Source of the DNA: Verrucomicrobiota bacterium | Lineage (GTDB): Bacteria; Verrucomicrobiota; Verrucomicrobiia; Limisphaerales; J093 | NCBI GenBank assembly: GCA_027493615.1 | Contig: JAOSKK010000037.1 | Coordinates: forward strand, 314,514 to 378,513 | Length of the DNA: 64,000 nucleotides | Direction of reading: 5' to 3' | In this document: one piece after another, positions 19,660 through 29,958 of the stretch | Layout: every line of letters starts with the position of its first letter | How positions within the stretch are numbered: position 1 is the stretch's first letter | Notes under the pieces: model-generated | What the model was told of the DNA's origin: nothing | The model's input: only the letters and a program-made list of their open reading frames with translations | The model's database searches: none | Position numbers and translations under genes: made by a program

Positions 19660-20814
19660 ATGACTCGCGTCCTCCGCGCTCCTGAGCGCCCCGCCCTCGC
19701 CCTGGGGATCTCCCCCGCCTCGCCCCGTCGTGTGGGGCAGGCTTCCAGCCTGCCTATGTCCAACCCCCGGGGCAGGCTTCCAGCCTGCCTCGTCGGGGCT
19801 CGACGTCGGCCCCGATCCTCGACCGCGGCACCGCTCCTCCCGCGGTCGCTGCCGCGCCCTGTCCCGCTGTCTGCGGGGCAGGCTCCCAGGCGTGCTGGCC
19901 TTGCTCCTGGCAGGATGGGCGGGGGGTGCCGCAAGGCGTCAGAGTCCGTGGCCCCGCCGCCGGCCACCGGCCGCCTCTTCGCCGTGTCCTTTCAGACCAT
20001 GAACAATCCGTTCTTCGTCGATCTGAACGAAGGGCTCCGCCGCGTCATCGAGGCGAAGGGCGACCGTCTCGTGACGCTCGACGCCCAGTTCAACAGCCTC
20101 AAGCAGAAGAACGATATCGCCGACCTCCTCCAACAGCAGCCTGCCGCCCTGTTCATCAACCCGGTCAATTGGGAGGGAATCAAGGGCAGCCTGATCGAGG
20201 CCCAGCGCAACCGAGTCCCCGCCATCATCGTCGATGCCCCCGTGAGTGAACCCGACCTCGTGCTCAGCCAGGTCGCCAGCGACAACGTCGAGGCCGGCCG
20301 CCTCGCTTGCGAAGCCCTCGCCCGGGTCAACCCCAAAGCCCGGGTCGTCATCCTGCATCTCTCCGTCAACAAGGCCTGCATCGACCGCGTCGCCGGATTC
20401 CGCGCCGAGGCCGCGCGACATCCGGAGCTCAAGATCCTCGAGACGCAGGAGGGCAAAGGCACGACGGAAGGCGCCCGGCCGGTAATGCGCGATCTGCTGG
20501 CCCGGTTCCCCGAGCTGGACGCCGCCTTCCCCATCAACGACCCCAGCGCGCTCGGCTGCCTCTCCGCCATCGAGTCCGCCGGCAAGAGCGGCCAGGTCAC
20601 CGTCGTGAGCGTCGACGGCTCCCGCGAGGGCATCAACGCCGTGAAGGCTGGTCGCCTGCATTCGACCTCCGCCCAGTTCCCCGCTGAGATCGGGCGCGTC
20701 GCCGCCGAAACCGCCTACGAACACCTCGCCGGACGCCCGGTCCCCAAGGACATCAAGATCCCGGTTCGCCTCATCACCCGCGACAACGCCGACGAGTTCC
20801 TCGCTCGGCCCTGA
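19660..20814 (+). CDS. Sugar ABC transporter substrate-binding protein (ribose/fructose type)
   Basis: Periplasmic-binding-protein-like I family (RbsB). The body from about 19960 is intact: GRLFAVSFQTMNNPFFVDLN, DRLVTLDAQFNSLKQKNDIADLL, PAALFINPVNWEGIKGSL, IIVDAPVS, SQVASDNVEAGRLACEAL, VVILHLSVNKACIDRVAGF, FPINDPSALGCLSAI and VVSVDGSREGINAVKAGRL. It binds a monosaccharide or small sugar and delivers it to the permease. The N-terminus is uncertain: an ATG at 19660 is in the body's frame, but the hydrophobic export region (VLALLLAGWAGG) lies in another frame and joins at G run 19919-19924. Copies of a palindromic repeat (19734-19790) occupy the space between. It is directly upstream of the ATPase and permease genes. 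The specificity is likely fructose by the adjacent GH32 gene; this is inference. Confidence 0.8.
   Translation: MTRVLRAPERPALALGISPASPRRVGQASSLPMSNPRGRLPACLVGARRRPRSSTAAPLLPRSLPRPVPLSAGQAPRRAGLAPGRMGGGCRKASESVAPPPATGRLFAVSFQTMNNPFFVDLNEGLRRVIEAKGDRLVTLDAQFNSLKQKNDIADLLQQQPAALFINPVNWEGIKGSLIEAQRNRVPAIIVDAPVSEPDLVLSQVASDNVEAGRLACEALARVNPKARVVILHLSVNKACIDRVAGFRAEAARHPELKILETQEGKGTTEGARPVMRDLLARFPELDAAFPINDPSALGCLSAIESAGKSGQVTVVSVDGSREGINAVKAGRLHSTSAQFPAEIGRVAAETAYEHLAGRPVPKDIKIPVRLITRDNADEFLARP
19734..19790. repeat. Family-3 palindromes, two tandem copies (GGGGCAGGCTTCCAGCCTGC)
   Basis: Two identical 22-bp copies at 19734-19755 and 19769-19790 begin 35 bases apart. Each is a palindrome GGCAGGCT / AGCCTGCC with a 3-base centre, so each can form an 8-bp hairpin. 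A degenerate third copy follows at about 19875. They sit in the 5' part of the binding-protein gene, ahead of its hydrophobic region. Related sequences with GTGCGGGC/GCCTGCAC arms occur at 48196, 55182 and 62151. Confidence 0.75.
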
Positions 20815-20852
20815 CGAACCCCCGTCGCTCGGACGTCCCTCCGGCTCCCGCC

Positions 20853-22382
20853 ATGACCGCGACCCCGGCGACGTCTGCCCCGGTGCCTGGCTCCGAACCT
20901 GTCCTGCTCCAGCTCAGGGGGTTGACCAAACACTTCGGGGGCGTTCGCGCGCTGGACGACGTGCATTTCGATCTGCGCGCTGGCGAAATCCACGCCTTGC
21001 TCGGCGAGAACGGCGCCGGCAAGTCCACGCTCATCAGGATCCTCGGCGGAATCCACCGTCCCGACGCCGGCTCGATCCGCTGGGATGGCCACCCCGTGGC
21101 GATCCGCGACGTGGCCGAGGCCGATCGCCTCGGCATCCGCCTTATCCACCAGGAACTGTCCCTGGCCCCCAACCTCTCCGTCGCCGAGAACCTCTTTCTC
21201 GGCCGCGAACCGCGTTGGCATGGCTGGTTGGACCGACGCCGGCTCTTCGCCGATGCCGAGCGGCTGGTGCGCCGGCTTGGACTGACGGACATCGGGTCCG
21301 TGCGCACCCGAGTGTCGGAGCTGAGTGTGGCCCGCCAGCAGATGGTCGAGATCGCCCGCGCCCTCGCCGTGCGCGCCCGCCTGCTGGTGCTCGACGAACC
21401 GACCGCCTCCCTGTCCGCCGCTGAGACCGAGGCGTTGTTCGACACCCTCCGGCGGTTGCGCACCCAGGGAACCGGCATCGTTTACATCTCGCATCGTCTC
21501 GAGGAAATCCGCCGCCTGGCCGACCGCATCACCGTGCTGCGCGACGGCCGGAGCATGGGCACGCAGCACGTGGCCGAAGTCCAACCCCGCACCCTCATCC
21601 GCTGGATGGTCGGACGCGACCTCGGCCTCCTCTGCCAACGGCCGGCCTGGCGCCCCGGCGCCGTCGCCCTTTCGGTCCGGGATCTGCAGAGCACCCGGGT
21701 GCGGGGCGTGAGCTTCGACCTGCACGCCGGCGAGGTGCTGGGCCTGGCCGGCCTCGTGGGGGCGGGACGCTCCGAGTTGGCCCGCGCACTCTTCGGCATC
21801 GAACCCGCCGACAGCGGCACCATCGTGATCGGAGGCCGGCCGGTGACGGTGCGCTGTCCCGCCGATGCCCTTGCCGCCGGGCTGGTGCTCGTGCCGGAGG
21901 ACCGCAAACGCGAGGGCTTGGTCATGGACGCGGCGGTGGCCTTCAACCTCACCCCTGCCCTGGACCCGCGATTGATCCGCGGCTGTCGCCCCGACCGGGC
22001 GCGACGCGACGGCATCGTGCGGCGTGCCATCGAGCGTCTTGCCATCCGCGTGACTGACCCCGCCCAGCCCACCTACCACCTCTCCGGCGGCAACCAGCAG
22101 AAGGTCGTCGTCGCCCGGTGGATGGAGCACCCGCCGAAGGTACTGATCCTGGATGAACCCACCCGCGGCGTGGATGTGGGGGCGCGCGAGGAGCTGTTCG
22201 CCCTGCTGCGGCGCTGGGTCGAGGGAGGCCTGGCCGTCCTGCTGATCTCGTCGGATCTCCCCGAAGTCATGGGCTTGTCCCATCGGCTGGCGCTGTATCG
22301 CAACGGCCGCATCGTGCAGGAACTGCCCGCGGCCGATGCGACACCCGACGACGTGATGGCCGAACTGACACGCACCGAATGA
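20853..22382 (+). CDS. Sugar ABC transporter ATP-binding protein (double NBD)
   Basis: Intact, 509 residues, the usual length for RbsA/MglA/XylG-type ATPases that energise monosaccharide import at the inner membrane. First half: Walker A GENGAGKSTL, ABC signature LSVARQQMVEIARAL, Walker B LLVLDEPTASLS and ISHRLEE switch. Second half: degenerate Walker A GLVGAGRSELARAL, strong signature LSGGNQQKVVVARW and ILDEPTRGVDVGARE. The asymmetric nucleotide sites are normal for the family. It overlaps the permease start by four bases (ATGA at 22379-22382), indicating translational coupling. The binding-protein gene ends 38 bases upstream. Confidence 0.95.
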   Translation: MTATPATSAPVPGSEPVLLQLRGLTKHFGGVRALDDVHFDLRAGEIHALLGENGAGKSTLIRILGGIHRPDAGSIRWDGHPVAIRDVAEADRLGIRLIHQELSLAPNLSVAENLFLGREPRWHGWLDRRRLFADAERLVRRLGLTDIGSVRTRVSELSVARQQMVEIARALAVRARLLVLDEPTASLSAAETEALFDTLRRLRTQGTGIVYISHRLEEIRRLADRITVLRDGRSMGTQHVAEVQPRTLIRWMVGRDLGLLCQRPAWRPGAVALSVRDLQSTRVRGVSFDLHAGEVLGLAGLVGAGRSELARALFGIEPADSGTIVIGGRPVTVRCPADALAAGLVLVPEDRKREGLVMDAAVAFNLTPALDPRLIRGCRPDRARRDGIVRRAIERLAIRVTDPAQPTYHLSGGNQQKVVVARWMEHPPKVLILDEPTRGVDVGAREELFALLRRWVEGGLAVLLISSDLPEVMGLSHRLALYRNGRIVQELPAADATPDDVMAELTRTE

Positions 22383-23307
22383 AGCGGATCTTCCCCCTGT
22401 TGCTCGCCATCGTAGCCCTCACGATCCTGATGGCGTTGTGGGTGCCATAAGGCCGGTTTCTCACCGCCGGCAACCTCCTCGACTTGGCCCAGCAGATCGC
22501 CGTCAACGCCATCCTCGCCTTCGGCCTCACCCTGGTCATCCTCATCGGCGGCATCGATCTGAGCGTCGGCGCCGTGGTGGCGCTGGTGGGAACCATCGCC
22601 GTCGCCGTCCTGGCGTCGGCGGGTTGGATCGTGGCCCTGACCGCGGGTCTCGCGGCGGCGGCCGTCTTCGGGCTCGTCAACGGCTGGTGCGCCGCGAACA
22701 CCCGCATGCCCCGTTCATCATCACGCTGGCGACGATGCTGGTCGCCCGCGGATTCGCGCTGCGGTTTAACGAGGGCCGCCCGCTGCCGGTCCCCGACACT
22801 GAACGCGTATTCCTGGCCCTGGGCAACGCCCGGCTCTTCGACCTGATCCCCGTGCCCGTCTTGCTCATGCTCGGGGCGTTCCTCCTCATGGCTTTGCTGC
22901 TTCACCGCACCGCCTTCGGCCAGCATCTCTACGCCATGGGCGGCAACCGCGAGGCCGCCCGCTTCACCGGCATCCGGATCGCCCGGAACGAGGTGACCGT
23001 CTATGTCCTCTGCTCGGTGTTGGCCGGTTTGGCCGGAATCATCCATGCCTCGCAGCTCTACTCCGCGGAGCCGGGATCAGGTCAGGGTTTCGAGCTCAAC
23101 GCCATCGCCGCGGTCGTGGTGGGAGGCACCAGCTTCACCGGCGGCACCGGCACCTTGCCAGGGACACTGCTGGGTGCCGTCATCATCGGCATCCTCGACA
23201 AGGGCCTGAACCAGGCCGGCGTTCATTTCTCCCTGCAGTACGTCATCAAAGGCCTTGTCATCCTGGCTGCCGTCTATCTTGATGTCCGCCGTCGCCACTC
23301 GATCTGA
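22379..23307 (+). CDS. Sugar ABC transporter permease (RbsC type), with an internal stop and one frameshift
   Basis: A BPD_transp_2 inner-membrane permease of about 310 residues with multiple hydrophobic segments (FPLLLAIVALTILMALWVP, TLVILIGGIDLSVGAVVALVG, VLLMLGAFLLMALLL and VLCSVLAGLAGIIHAS). The family signature GGIDLSVG, the EAA-like region GGNREAARFTGI and VVGGTSFTGGTGTLPGTLLG are present. It starts at ATG 22379, overlapping the ATPase stop. An in-frame TAA at 22448-22450 follows WVP, where the family usually has a residue before GRFLTAGNLL (TAC or TAT would restore it). This is a substitution-type defect, unlike the indels elsewhere. A C run at 22709-22712 needs one extra C to give RMPPFIITLATMLVARG. 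The C-terminus is complete at 23307. Confidence 0.85.
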
Positions 23308-23343
23308 ACCGAACCTCGCCCACCTCGTTTCCACCCCGCACCC

Positions 23344-25742
23344 ATGAACCCCTCCCAGCCTGCTGTACTGTCCCCCAACCGCCGCGTCCACGTTCCGCAG
23401 AGCGTGGACAGTGCGTCGCGCGCCAGCTCCGCTTCGCCTGGGGGAGACGAAAGCGCCGCTGGAAGTCGGCGCACTCCAGCCGCTGCCGCCGGTCTCGCGC
23501 GTGCGGCGTGCGCGAAGCGTCTGGAGTGCGAGTGCTTCAGCACCGCTTTGCGTGCGCGGGAACGCGAAGCGCCGCTGCCGGATCGGACCCTCACTGGGGC
23601 TCGTCTCGCCCCAATCCTCGCCCTCGCCGGTGCCTTGGCCCTCCTCTCCTCCAACGACGCGACGGCCGCTGCCCCGCCCGCCGCGCGAACCCTGACGGAC
23701 AAGACCCTCGTCGTCTGGGCCGCCCCGGCCAACCTCGAACAGCGCGGCGGCAGCGCGCTCACGCTCGAGAAGCCCGGCGGCGTCTTCGATGCCATCGTCC
23801 TCGGCGAAATCGCCCCGGCCAAATGGATGGCGGGAAGTGACTCGTTCCGGCGGACGGCACAGGACCAGGCCGGCGCTCCGCTCGAAACCACGGACCCGCA
23901 AACCCCCGTCCAGATCGCCATCGTCTACCAGGACCGCCAGATCACCCTCCACCGCAACGGCACCCCCTTCGCCCGCTACACCGTCGACAGCCTCGAACGC
24001 TTCGGGCCCGACAGCCTCGTCCTCATGGGCCTGCGTCATCGCGATGCCGGTAATCCCAAGCAGCGGTATTTCATCGGCTGGATCGAGGACGCCCGGGTCT
24101 ATGCCGGCGCGCTCGCGCCTGCCCAACTCGCCGCCCTCCAACCCAACCAGCCCTCCGACCCCGCCCCTGGGCCTGGTGGGACTTCGAAAACGGTCGCGTC
24201 ACCGACCGCATGAACATGTTCGCCTCGACCACCCTGGTCGGCGACGCCCGCGTGGCCGACGGCAAGCTGCACCTCGACCGCGAAGGCGCCTACCTCATTG
24301 CCGCCCTCCCCGACGCCGACGCCGATCTCGCCACCGGCGGCCGGCGCGATCCGAACAGCTCTGCCCGCGCCCTCCGCGAGAAGCTCCTGGCCGATCCCCA
24401 TCGGCCGGGCTACCACTTCGTCATCCCCGAAGGCACCGGGATGCCCTTCGATCCGAACGGCGCGATCTTCTGGAAGGGCCGTTACCACCTGTTCTACATC
24501 TTCCAGGACCGGCGCGGCCACAACTGGGGCCACGTCTCGAGCACCGACCTCTTCCACTGGCGCCATCATCCCACCGGGCTCGTCACCGGCATGTTCAGCG
24601 GCAACGCCTTTGTCAACAAGGACGGCCGGCCGACCATGTGCTATCACCAGGTGGACCAGGGCAACGCCATGGCTGTCGCCCTCGATGACGACCTCAACGA
24701 GTGGGTCAAACTCGACTCGAATCCCATCACGCCCAAGACCCAACCCGGCGACCCGCATCACGGCAAGTACCGGTCGTGGGACCCCTACGGCTGGCTCGAA
24801 GGCGACACCTACTACGCCATCTTCGGCGGCGAAAATCCCGGCCTCGTCAAGGCCCCTTCCCTCGCCGGCGAATGGAAGTACGTCGGCGACTTCCTCGCCA
24901 ACACTGTCCCCGGGGTCTCCATCAACGAAGACGTCTCCTGTGCCGACTTCTTCCGGCTCGGCAACCAGCACATGCTCCTTTGCATCAGTCACCGGCTCGG
25001 CTGCCGCTATTACCTGGGCGAGTGGAAGAACGAGCAGTTCCACCCGCACTTCCACGAGATGATGAGCTGGGTGGACCACACCTTCTTCGCCCCCGAAAGT
25101 CTCCTCGACGACCGCGGCCGCCGGATCATGTGGGCCTGGGTCTTCGATTATCCGGGATTCAAAATGCGCACCGACCACGGCTGGTCCGGCACCATGAGCC
25201 TGCCTCGCGTGCTTTCCCTCGATGGCGCGGGTCGCCTGCGCATGGAAGTGCCGGAGGAGATCGAACGGCTCCGCTACAACGGCCGGAGTCTGTCGCGGGT
25301 CAACGTCCCCGCGGATGCCGACCTTCCGCTCGAGAGCCTCCGCGGCAACAGCCTCGAACTGCGTCTCGAGCTCCACGCGCCCGAGGCACGCCAGGTGGGG
25401 GTCAAGGTCTGCTGCTCACCCGGCGGCGAGGAACAAACTCTCATCTACTACGATGCGGCCGATCGGAAGCTCAAGGTGGACACCACACGCGCCAGCTTGA
25501 TCGAGGGGCCCCGCACGGTCGAAGCGGCTCCTTTCACGCTCGGCAACGACGAGCCGTTGCAGCTTCGGGTGTTTGTCGACAAGTCGATCGTCGAGGTCTT
25601 CGCCAACGGCCGTCAGGCCGTGACGCGCCGCCTCTATCCCTCGCGAGCGGACAGCCTCGGTGTGCGGCTCTTCTCGACGGGCGCCCCAGCCATCGCCACC
25701 ACGGTGGAGGCCTGGGAAATGAGCCCCTCGAACGCCTTCTGA
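23344..25742 (+). CDS. Exported GH32 fructan hydrolase (levanase/inulinase-like) with N-terminal LamG-like domain
   Basis: About 800 residues after repairing one missing C in run 24164-24167 (restoring APWAWWDFENG). The first about 100 residues are a low-complexity Arg/Ala-rich leader overlapping a repeat element (23448-23552), then a hydrophobic signal (APILALAGALALLSSNDATA). Residues about 120-290 are a concanavalin-like domain. The five-bladed GH32 catalytic domain has nucleophile Asp in PFDPNGAIFWKGRYHLFY, a variant of WMNDPNG; WDPYGW in place of the RDP motif; and acid/base Glu in INEDVSCADFF, the EC motif. A C-terminal beta-sandwich ends with VDKSIVEVFANGR, typical of GH32. It probably releases fructose from fructans outside the cytoplasm, for the ABC transporter encoded just upstream (gap 36 bases). 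Arg-to-Trp in the RDP motif may alter specificity. Confidence 0.85.
23448..23552. repeat. Family-1 inverted repeat, copy A (inside the 5' end of the GH32 gene)
   Basis: Left arm 23448-23484 (AAAGCGCCGCTGGAAGTCGG onward) and right arm 23516-23552, inverted, about 37 bp each with a handful of mismatches. The loop is 31 bases. The right arm is read in frame as AKRLECECFSTALRA, ahead of the signal peptide. The family has five copies in the window (23448, 29736, 42349, 46588, 48247). Confidence 0.8.
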
Positions 25743-25772
25743 GTTCCGCCGCGCAAGGCCGGCCGCCCGGGC

Positions 25773-25845
25773 TGTAGGCGCCGACGTCAGGAGGCCAGGC
25801 GGCGATGTACCTCAACCCAAACGCCTCCTGACGTCGGCGCCTACA
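25773..25845. repeat. Family-2 inverted repeat, copy 2 (perfect 23-bp arms)
   Basis: The left arm starts TGTAGGCGCCGACGTCAGGA (25773-25795). Its exact reverse complement occupies 25823-25845, separated by 27 bases. It sits between the convergent 3' ends of the GH32 gene (25742) and the FG-GAP gene (25890), where it could act as a bidirectional terminator-like hairpin, although no U-tract is visible. Other copies are at 7245 and 60663. Confidence 0.92.
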
Positions 25846-25889
25846 GTGATGGGGCGGCTTCACGCCATTCAGTTATCCGGGGCGAACCG

Positions 25890-28800
25890 TCACCCGCCCT
25901 TCGCCCGGTAGAACCGGTGCGTATGACCCGTCGCGCCCGGGTCCAGGACGACCGGCCGATGCTGCTCGGTGGCCACGACGCCCAGCGAGGTCCAGGTCAC
26001 AAGGTCATCCGAGACCTCCACCTCGTAGTTCTGGCGAGCCCAGCAGAGGATGCGGAGGCGTCCCTCGCCCAGCGCTTCGAGCGCCGGCGGTTCGGTCACC
26101 GTCAGGATCTGATTGGCGGGCACGTTGCGGAGCTCCTGGATCGTGCCCGAAGGCCACTCGATGCGGACGATGTCCGCTCCCCTGGCATTACTGAGGCCGA
26201 AATGGGCATAACGATGGTTGCCGTTGTAGCCGTCGCCGCCCGTGATGTCGCGCCGTTGCCAGCGCCACTGACGGTCATAGATGGCCCGCACCCGGACCTT
26301 CGCGCCCACGGCATCGCGGTTGGACACGGTGCCCACCAATCGCACCTGCAGCCAGCGATTCTCGTTGCCGTTGTTGTGGTAGAAGAAGTTCGCGGTCTTG
26401 GTGGCTCGGGGGTCGTCGCCGTTGGACACGTAGAGGTCCAGGAACCCGTCGTTGTCGTAGTCGAACCATAGTGCGCTGTAGGACAGGCTGGCGCCACCCA
26501 CCGGATTCTCCGTGGGGATGCTCCCGACGGTCATCCGGGTGAACGATCCCGTGCCGTCGTTGTGGAGCAGCAGGTTGTCAGCGCCTGCCAGGAACAAGTC
26601 CAGGAATCCGTCGTTGTCGTAATCGGCCCAGGAGCTCGAGGAGAAGTCGCCGCGGATCTCCGGACCGACGGCAGCGGCCTGGAACTCCCCGCTCCCGAGA
26701 TTGCGGTAGACCTCAGTCCGCCCGTTCCAGGCCGCGGCGCAGAGGTCCAAGTTGCCGTCGTTGTCATAGTCGCCCCAGGCCCCGGCGATGATCTGGGCGT
26801 TTTTCCTCACCTGGCTCATGGCGGAGCTGAACAGCCCATTGCCCTGGTTGTGAAACACGGAGCTGGTGCCCGAAAAGTACGGCGAGAACGCGTCCATCAA
26901 ACCGTCGTCATCATAGTCCCCCCAACTGGCCGCCCCGAAGTTCGGCGCGCTGACGATCGGGCCGGCTTCCTGCAGGGCGGTCATCCTGGTGAAGGTGCGA
27001 TCCCCGTTGTTGCGGAACAGCATGCAGACTCCCGAACTGCCCGCGGTGACGCCGGTGCTGAGGAGCAGGTCGAGCAGACCGTCCTGGTTGTAATCCGCCA
27101 CCGCGATCCCCCAGTTCAAACATCGGGCCACCTCCAGCGGGCTGAAGGACCCGTCCCCCTCGTTGAAGTAGAGCAGCGGAAGCCTGCCAAACCGCGTCGT
27201 CAACAGGTCCTGGCGCCCGTCATTGTCGAAATCCGCCCAGGCGCCCGAGGTCCACGGTTCCGGCCCCGGCGGGAACGGCCCGTTCGTCAGGGCCGTGAAG
27301 GTCCCGTCCTGGTCGTTGCGATAGAGCACCGCGCTCCCTTGGCGGGCCACGTACAGGTCGGCAAAGCCGTCGCCGTCCGCATCGCCCCAGGCAGCGCCCC
27401 AGGAACAACCCAGTTCGGTCACCGGCGGTTCCGACGTGATCTTGCTGAACTGGGTGTCCACCTGCAGGTAGGTGAAGTTGGTGACCGTGCCTTGCCCGAC
27501 GCTCGTCCCCACCACGCCGTAGCAACCGGCTTGCGCAGCCTGGATGTTGGTCAGGCTCAGCGTGGATCCGGTTTCCCCGGCAGGTCGACCCCGTTGAGCC
27601 GCCACTGGTACGTGTCGGTGACCACCGCGGCCCTCAGGGCGACGCTGCCACCGAGGCTTGCCGTGGGCCGCGCCGGCAGAATCCGCGGGGCCTCGTTGAT
27701 CTTCATGATCCGGTCCACGGCTTCGCCAGTGTATTCCTGCACATTGCCCGAGGGCCATTCGACGCGGACCACCTCAGCGACCGTGGCGTCGCCCAGACCG
27801 AAGTTCAAACGCAGGTCGCTCTGGCAGTGGTTGCCCCCGGACACCTCGCGCGTCTGCCAAACGGTCTTGCCGCCGATCGTGGCCCGGACGCGGACCTTGG
27901 CGCCGATGGCAGTGCCGTTCGAGACGCGCCCCTCGAGCAGGATCTTCAGCCAGTGGTTCCCGTTGCCCTCGTTGTGGTAGAGGACGTTCTGGCCCGCATG
28001 GTCGGCGACAACCAGGTCCAGGAAACCGTCGTTGTCATAGTCGCCCCAGCCACCACCCAGCCAGTTGCCCGTGGGGCGAGTGAAGGCTTCCTCTACCTGA
28101 TCCAAGGTGCCATCACCGTTGTTGTGGTAGAGGGAAAGCCGACGGGGCGTTGCCTGGCCCTTGATGCTCAGCAGGTCCAGGTGCCCGTCGTTGTCATAGT
28201 CGCCCCAGACCGGAACGCCGCTGTACCAATCCCCCGCCCCGATGGCCCAGTTGGTGGACACCAGAAAGTCGGAACCGCCATCATTGCGGAACAGCCTCAT
28301 GGCACTGCCGCAACCCGACGCCAGGTCCAGAAAGCCATCGTTGTCGTAGTCGCCCCACGCCTGGTGCATCGTTCCATAGCCGGGTTTCTCGAGGACGCTG
28401 TCCGTTAACCGGATGAATCGGCCGCCACCCTCGTTGCGATAGAACCAGTCCCGCTCCCCGACATTTGCCACGACGAGATCCTGATCGCCGTCGTTGTCGT
28501 AATCGGCCCACAAGGCCGACAGGGTCTGGCTGGACCCCATCCGGTCCGTCACCACCGGCGAGTCGGTCACCAGCACGAACTGGCCGTCGCCGCGGGCGTG
28601 GTAGAGCAGGTTGGTGCGCCGCCCCCCCTCAACCAAGGCCGTGGAAACATAGACATCGAGCCAGCCGTCATTGTCGTAGTCGGCCACGGCCGCCCAACCG
28701 TTAGCGTAACACGGCTTGGTCAGGTCGCCGCCGTTCGCTGAGGTGAACGCGCCGTTGCCCCTGTTGAGATAGAGCCGGTTCAGGACGGGACCCGAGTTCG

Positions 28801-29299
28801 CTGTCGCCAAGGTGCTGAGAACGAACAGGTCCAGCCGCCCGTCGTTATTGAAATCGCCCCAGTACCCCCCGATCGAGGGGTCCCGATCCGTGACCACCGC
28901 GCCCACCTGCGCGGCGGACATCGAAGTAAACGTCCCGTCGCGGTTGTTCCGGTAGAGGAAGTTGCCCGAGGGTCCCCAACCGTCGGTGGAGTTGGGCACG
29001 AACAGGTCAATGAACCCGTCCTTGTCATAGTCGCCCCATGCGCCGGTGACCGAGTACTGACTTGTATTCGTCCACCCGGGCTGGGCGACTCGCACGAACA
29101 GTTCGGTAGAGGGGGCGCTGACGCTCGGCTGAGCGTGGCCCAGCGTGCCCGCCAGCAAGGCGCTGGCGACGCCCGTCAGGACAACGTCGGTCGCTCGTCG
29201 GATCGCCCACGAGGACCGCTTGTCGTTCGAACTCCTGCCCCGCAGAGCGGGACCGCACTGCTTCGCGACACAAGCGCGAAGGAATCTGCACGTCTTCAC
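25890..29299 (-). CDS. Exported double FG-GAP/ASPIC (CRTAC1-like) protein, one frameshift
   Basis: About 1,135 residues. The likely start is GTG at 29297-29299 with AAAGG about 10 bases upstream; an ATG at 29494 is a longer alternative. A signal region (VVLTGVASALLAGTLGHAQ) precedes the first module: seven or more FG-GAP/VCBS blades with the calcium-binding loop DxDxDGxxD (DYDKDGFIDLF, DFNNDGRLDLF, DYDNDGWLDVY), then an ASPIC/UnbV domain (GAKVRVRATI, RVEWPSGNVQEY). An Ig-like segment (TYQWRLNGVDLPG) links to a second full module with blades and ASPIC (RIEWPSGTIQELRNV). The C run 27575-27578 (one missing base) is the only frame break; repair gives VDLPGETGSTLSLTN. Such beta-propeller proteins are exported; the partner or ligand is unknown. 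Confidence 0.85.
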
Positions 29300-29958
29300 G
29301 AGGGCACCTTTCAGTTGGGTTTGAGGTTGAGTCTTCGGTCTTGGGGGAAAGTGGGGCCAGAGCCGCCACGCCAGGTGAGGGACCCAGCGGGGCGCCAAGA
29401 ACCGGCCATGCCCCGCCCGAGCCAATACGCGGTCCTTGGGCGGGCAGGCAGTCCAGGAGACCGGGGACGTTCTGGCGCTGCCGTCTCCGCGCACCGTTTG
29501 GCTCAGGCTCAGGCTTCATGGCCAAAGTAAGCGCCGCCCGCCTTCACGGGCCGGCTGGCCGGCGATCCCATCACGACACACCGGCCCTTCACACGTTCCA
29601 TAATGAAACCGCTGCGATTCGATTCAGCCTTTCAGCAATCTTGTTTGTAATCAGTGCATCGAACCCTCCCCGCCGGAGTGGGCGATCGGGCTTCGGGGCG
29701 GAGGTCCGGCAAGAGTCGTCTGGAGGAAGCCGACACAAAGCGCCGCTGGAAGACGGCGCACTCCAGGCGCTGCCGCGAATCCCCCACCCCGCCGGGCAAT
29801 CACGGAACGTATGGAGTGCGCCGTCTTCCAGCGGCGCTTTGCGTTGCCCTTTCCCCAAAGCGGCGTGCAACCACTCGGCGTACCATGAACACCGTCGCCT
29901 TTGAGCTTGCGCCCGCGGCGGTGCGTTAGATGCTCTCCCCACAACAAGTAACGTCTCT
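29300..29958. other. Gene-free interval between divergent secreted-protein genes
   Basis: 659 bases separate the FG-GAP gene start from the giant gene. No conserved protein was seen in any frame. The content is a family-1 inverted repeat (29736-29841) and, at about 29600-29660, the most A/T-rich patch of the interval, which is the best place for promoters. Long open frames on both strands here are GC-driven and carry no recognisable motif. Confidence 0.6.
29736..29841. repeat. Family-1 inverted repeat, copy B (best-preserved, perfect 30-bp arms)
   Basis: The left arm 29736-29765 (CAAAGCGCCGCTGGAAGACG onward) is perfectly repeated inverted at 29812-29841. Weaker pairing extends a few bases inward and the central region is about 40 bases. 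It ends 117 bases before the giant gene's ATG. Perfect arms suggest a recent insertion or selection for pairing. Confidence 0.92.

Noticed and set aside
22448..22450. Stop codon recoding (selenocysteine or similar)
   Set aside because: The codon is TAA, not TGA or TAG, and no recoding structure was seen.
29300..29958. Additional small genes in the interval
   Set aside because: Several 90-190-codon open frames exist on both strands but overlap the inverted repeat and lack motifs and clear ribosome-binding sites.
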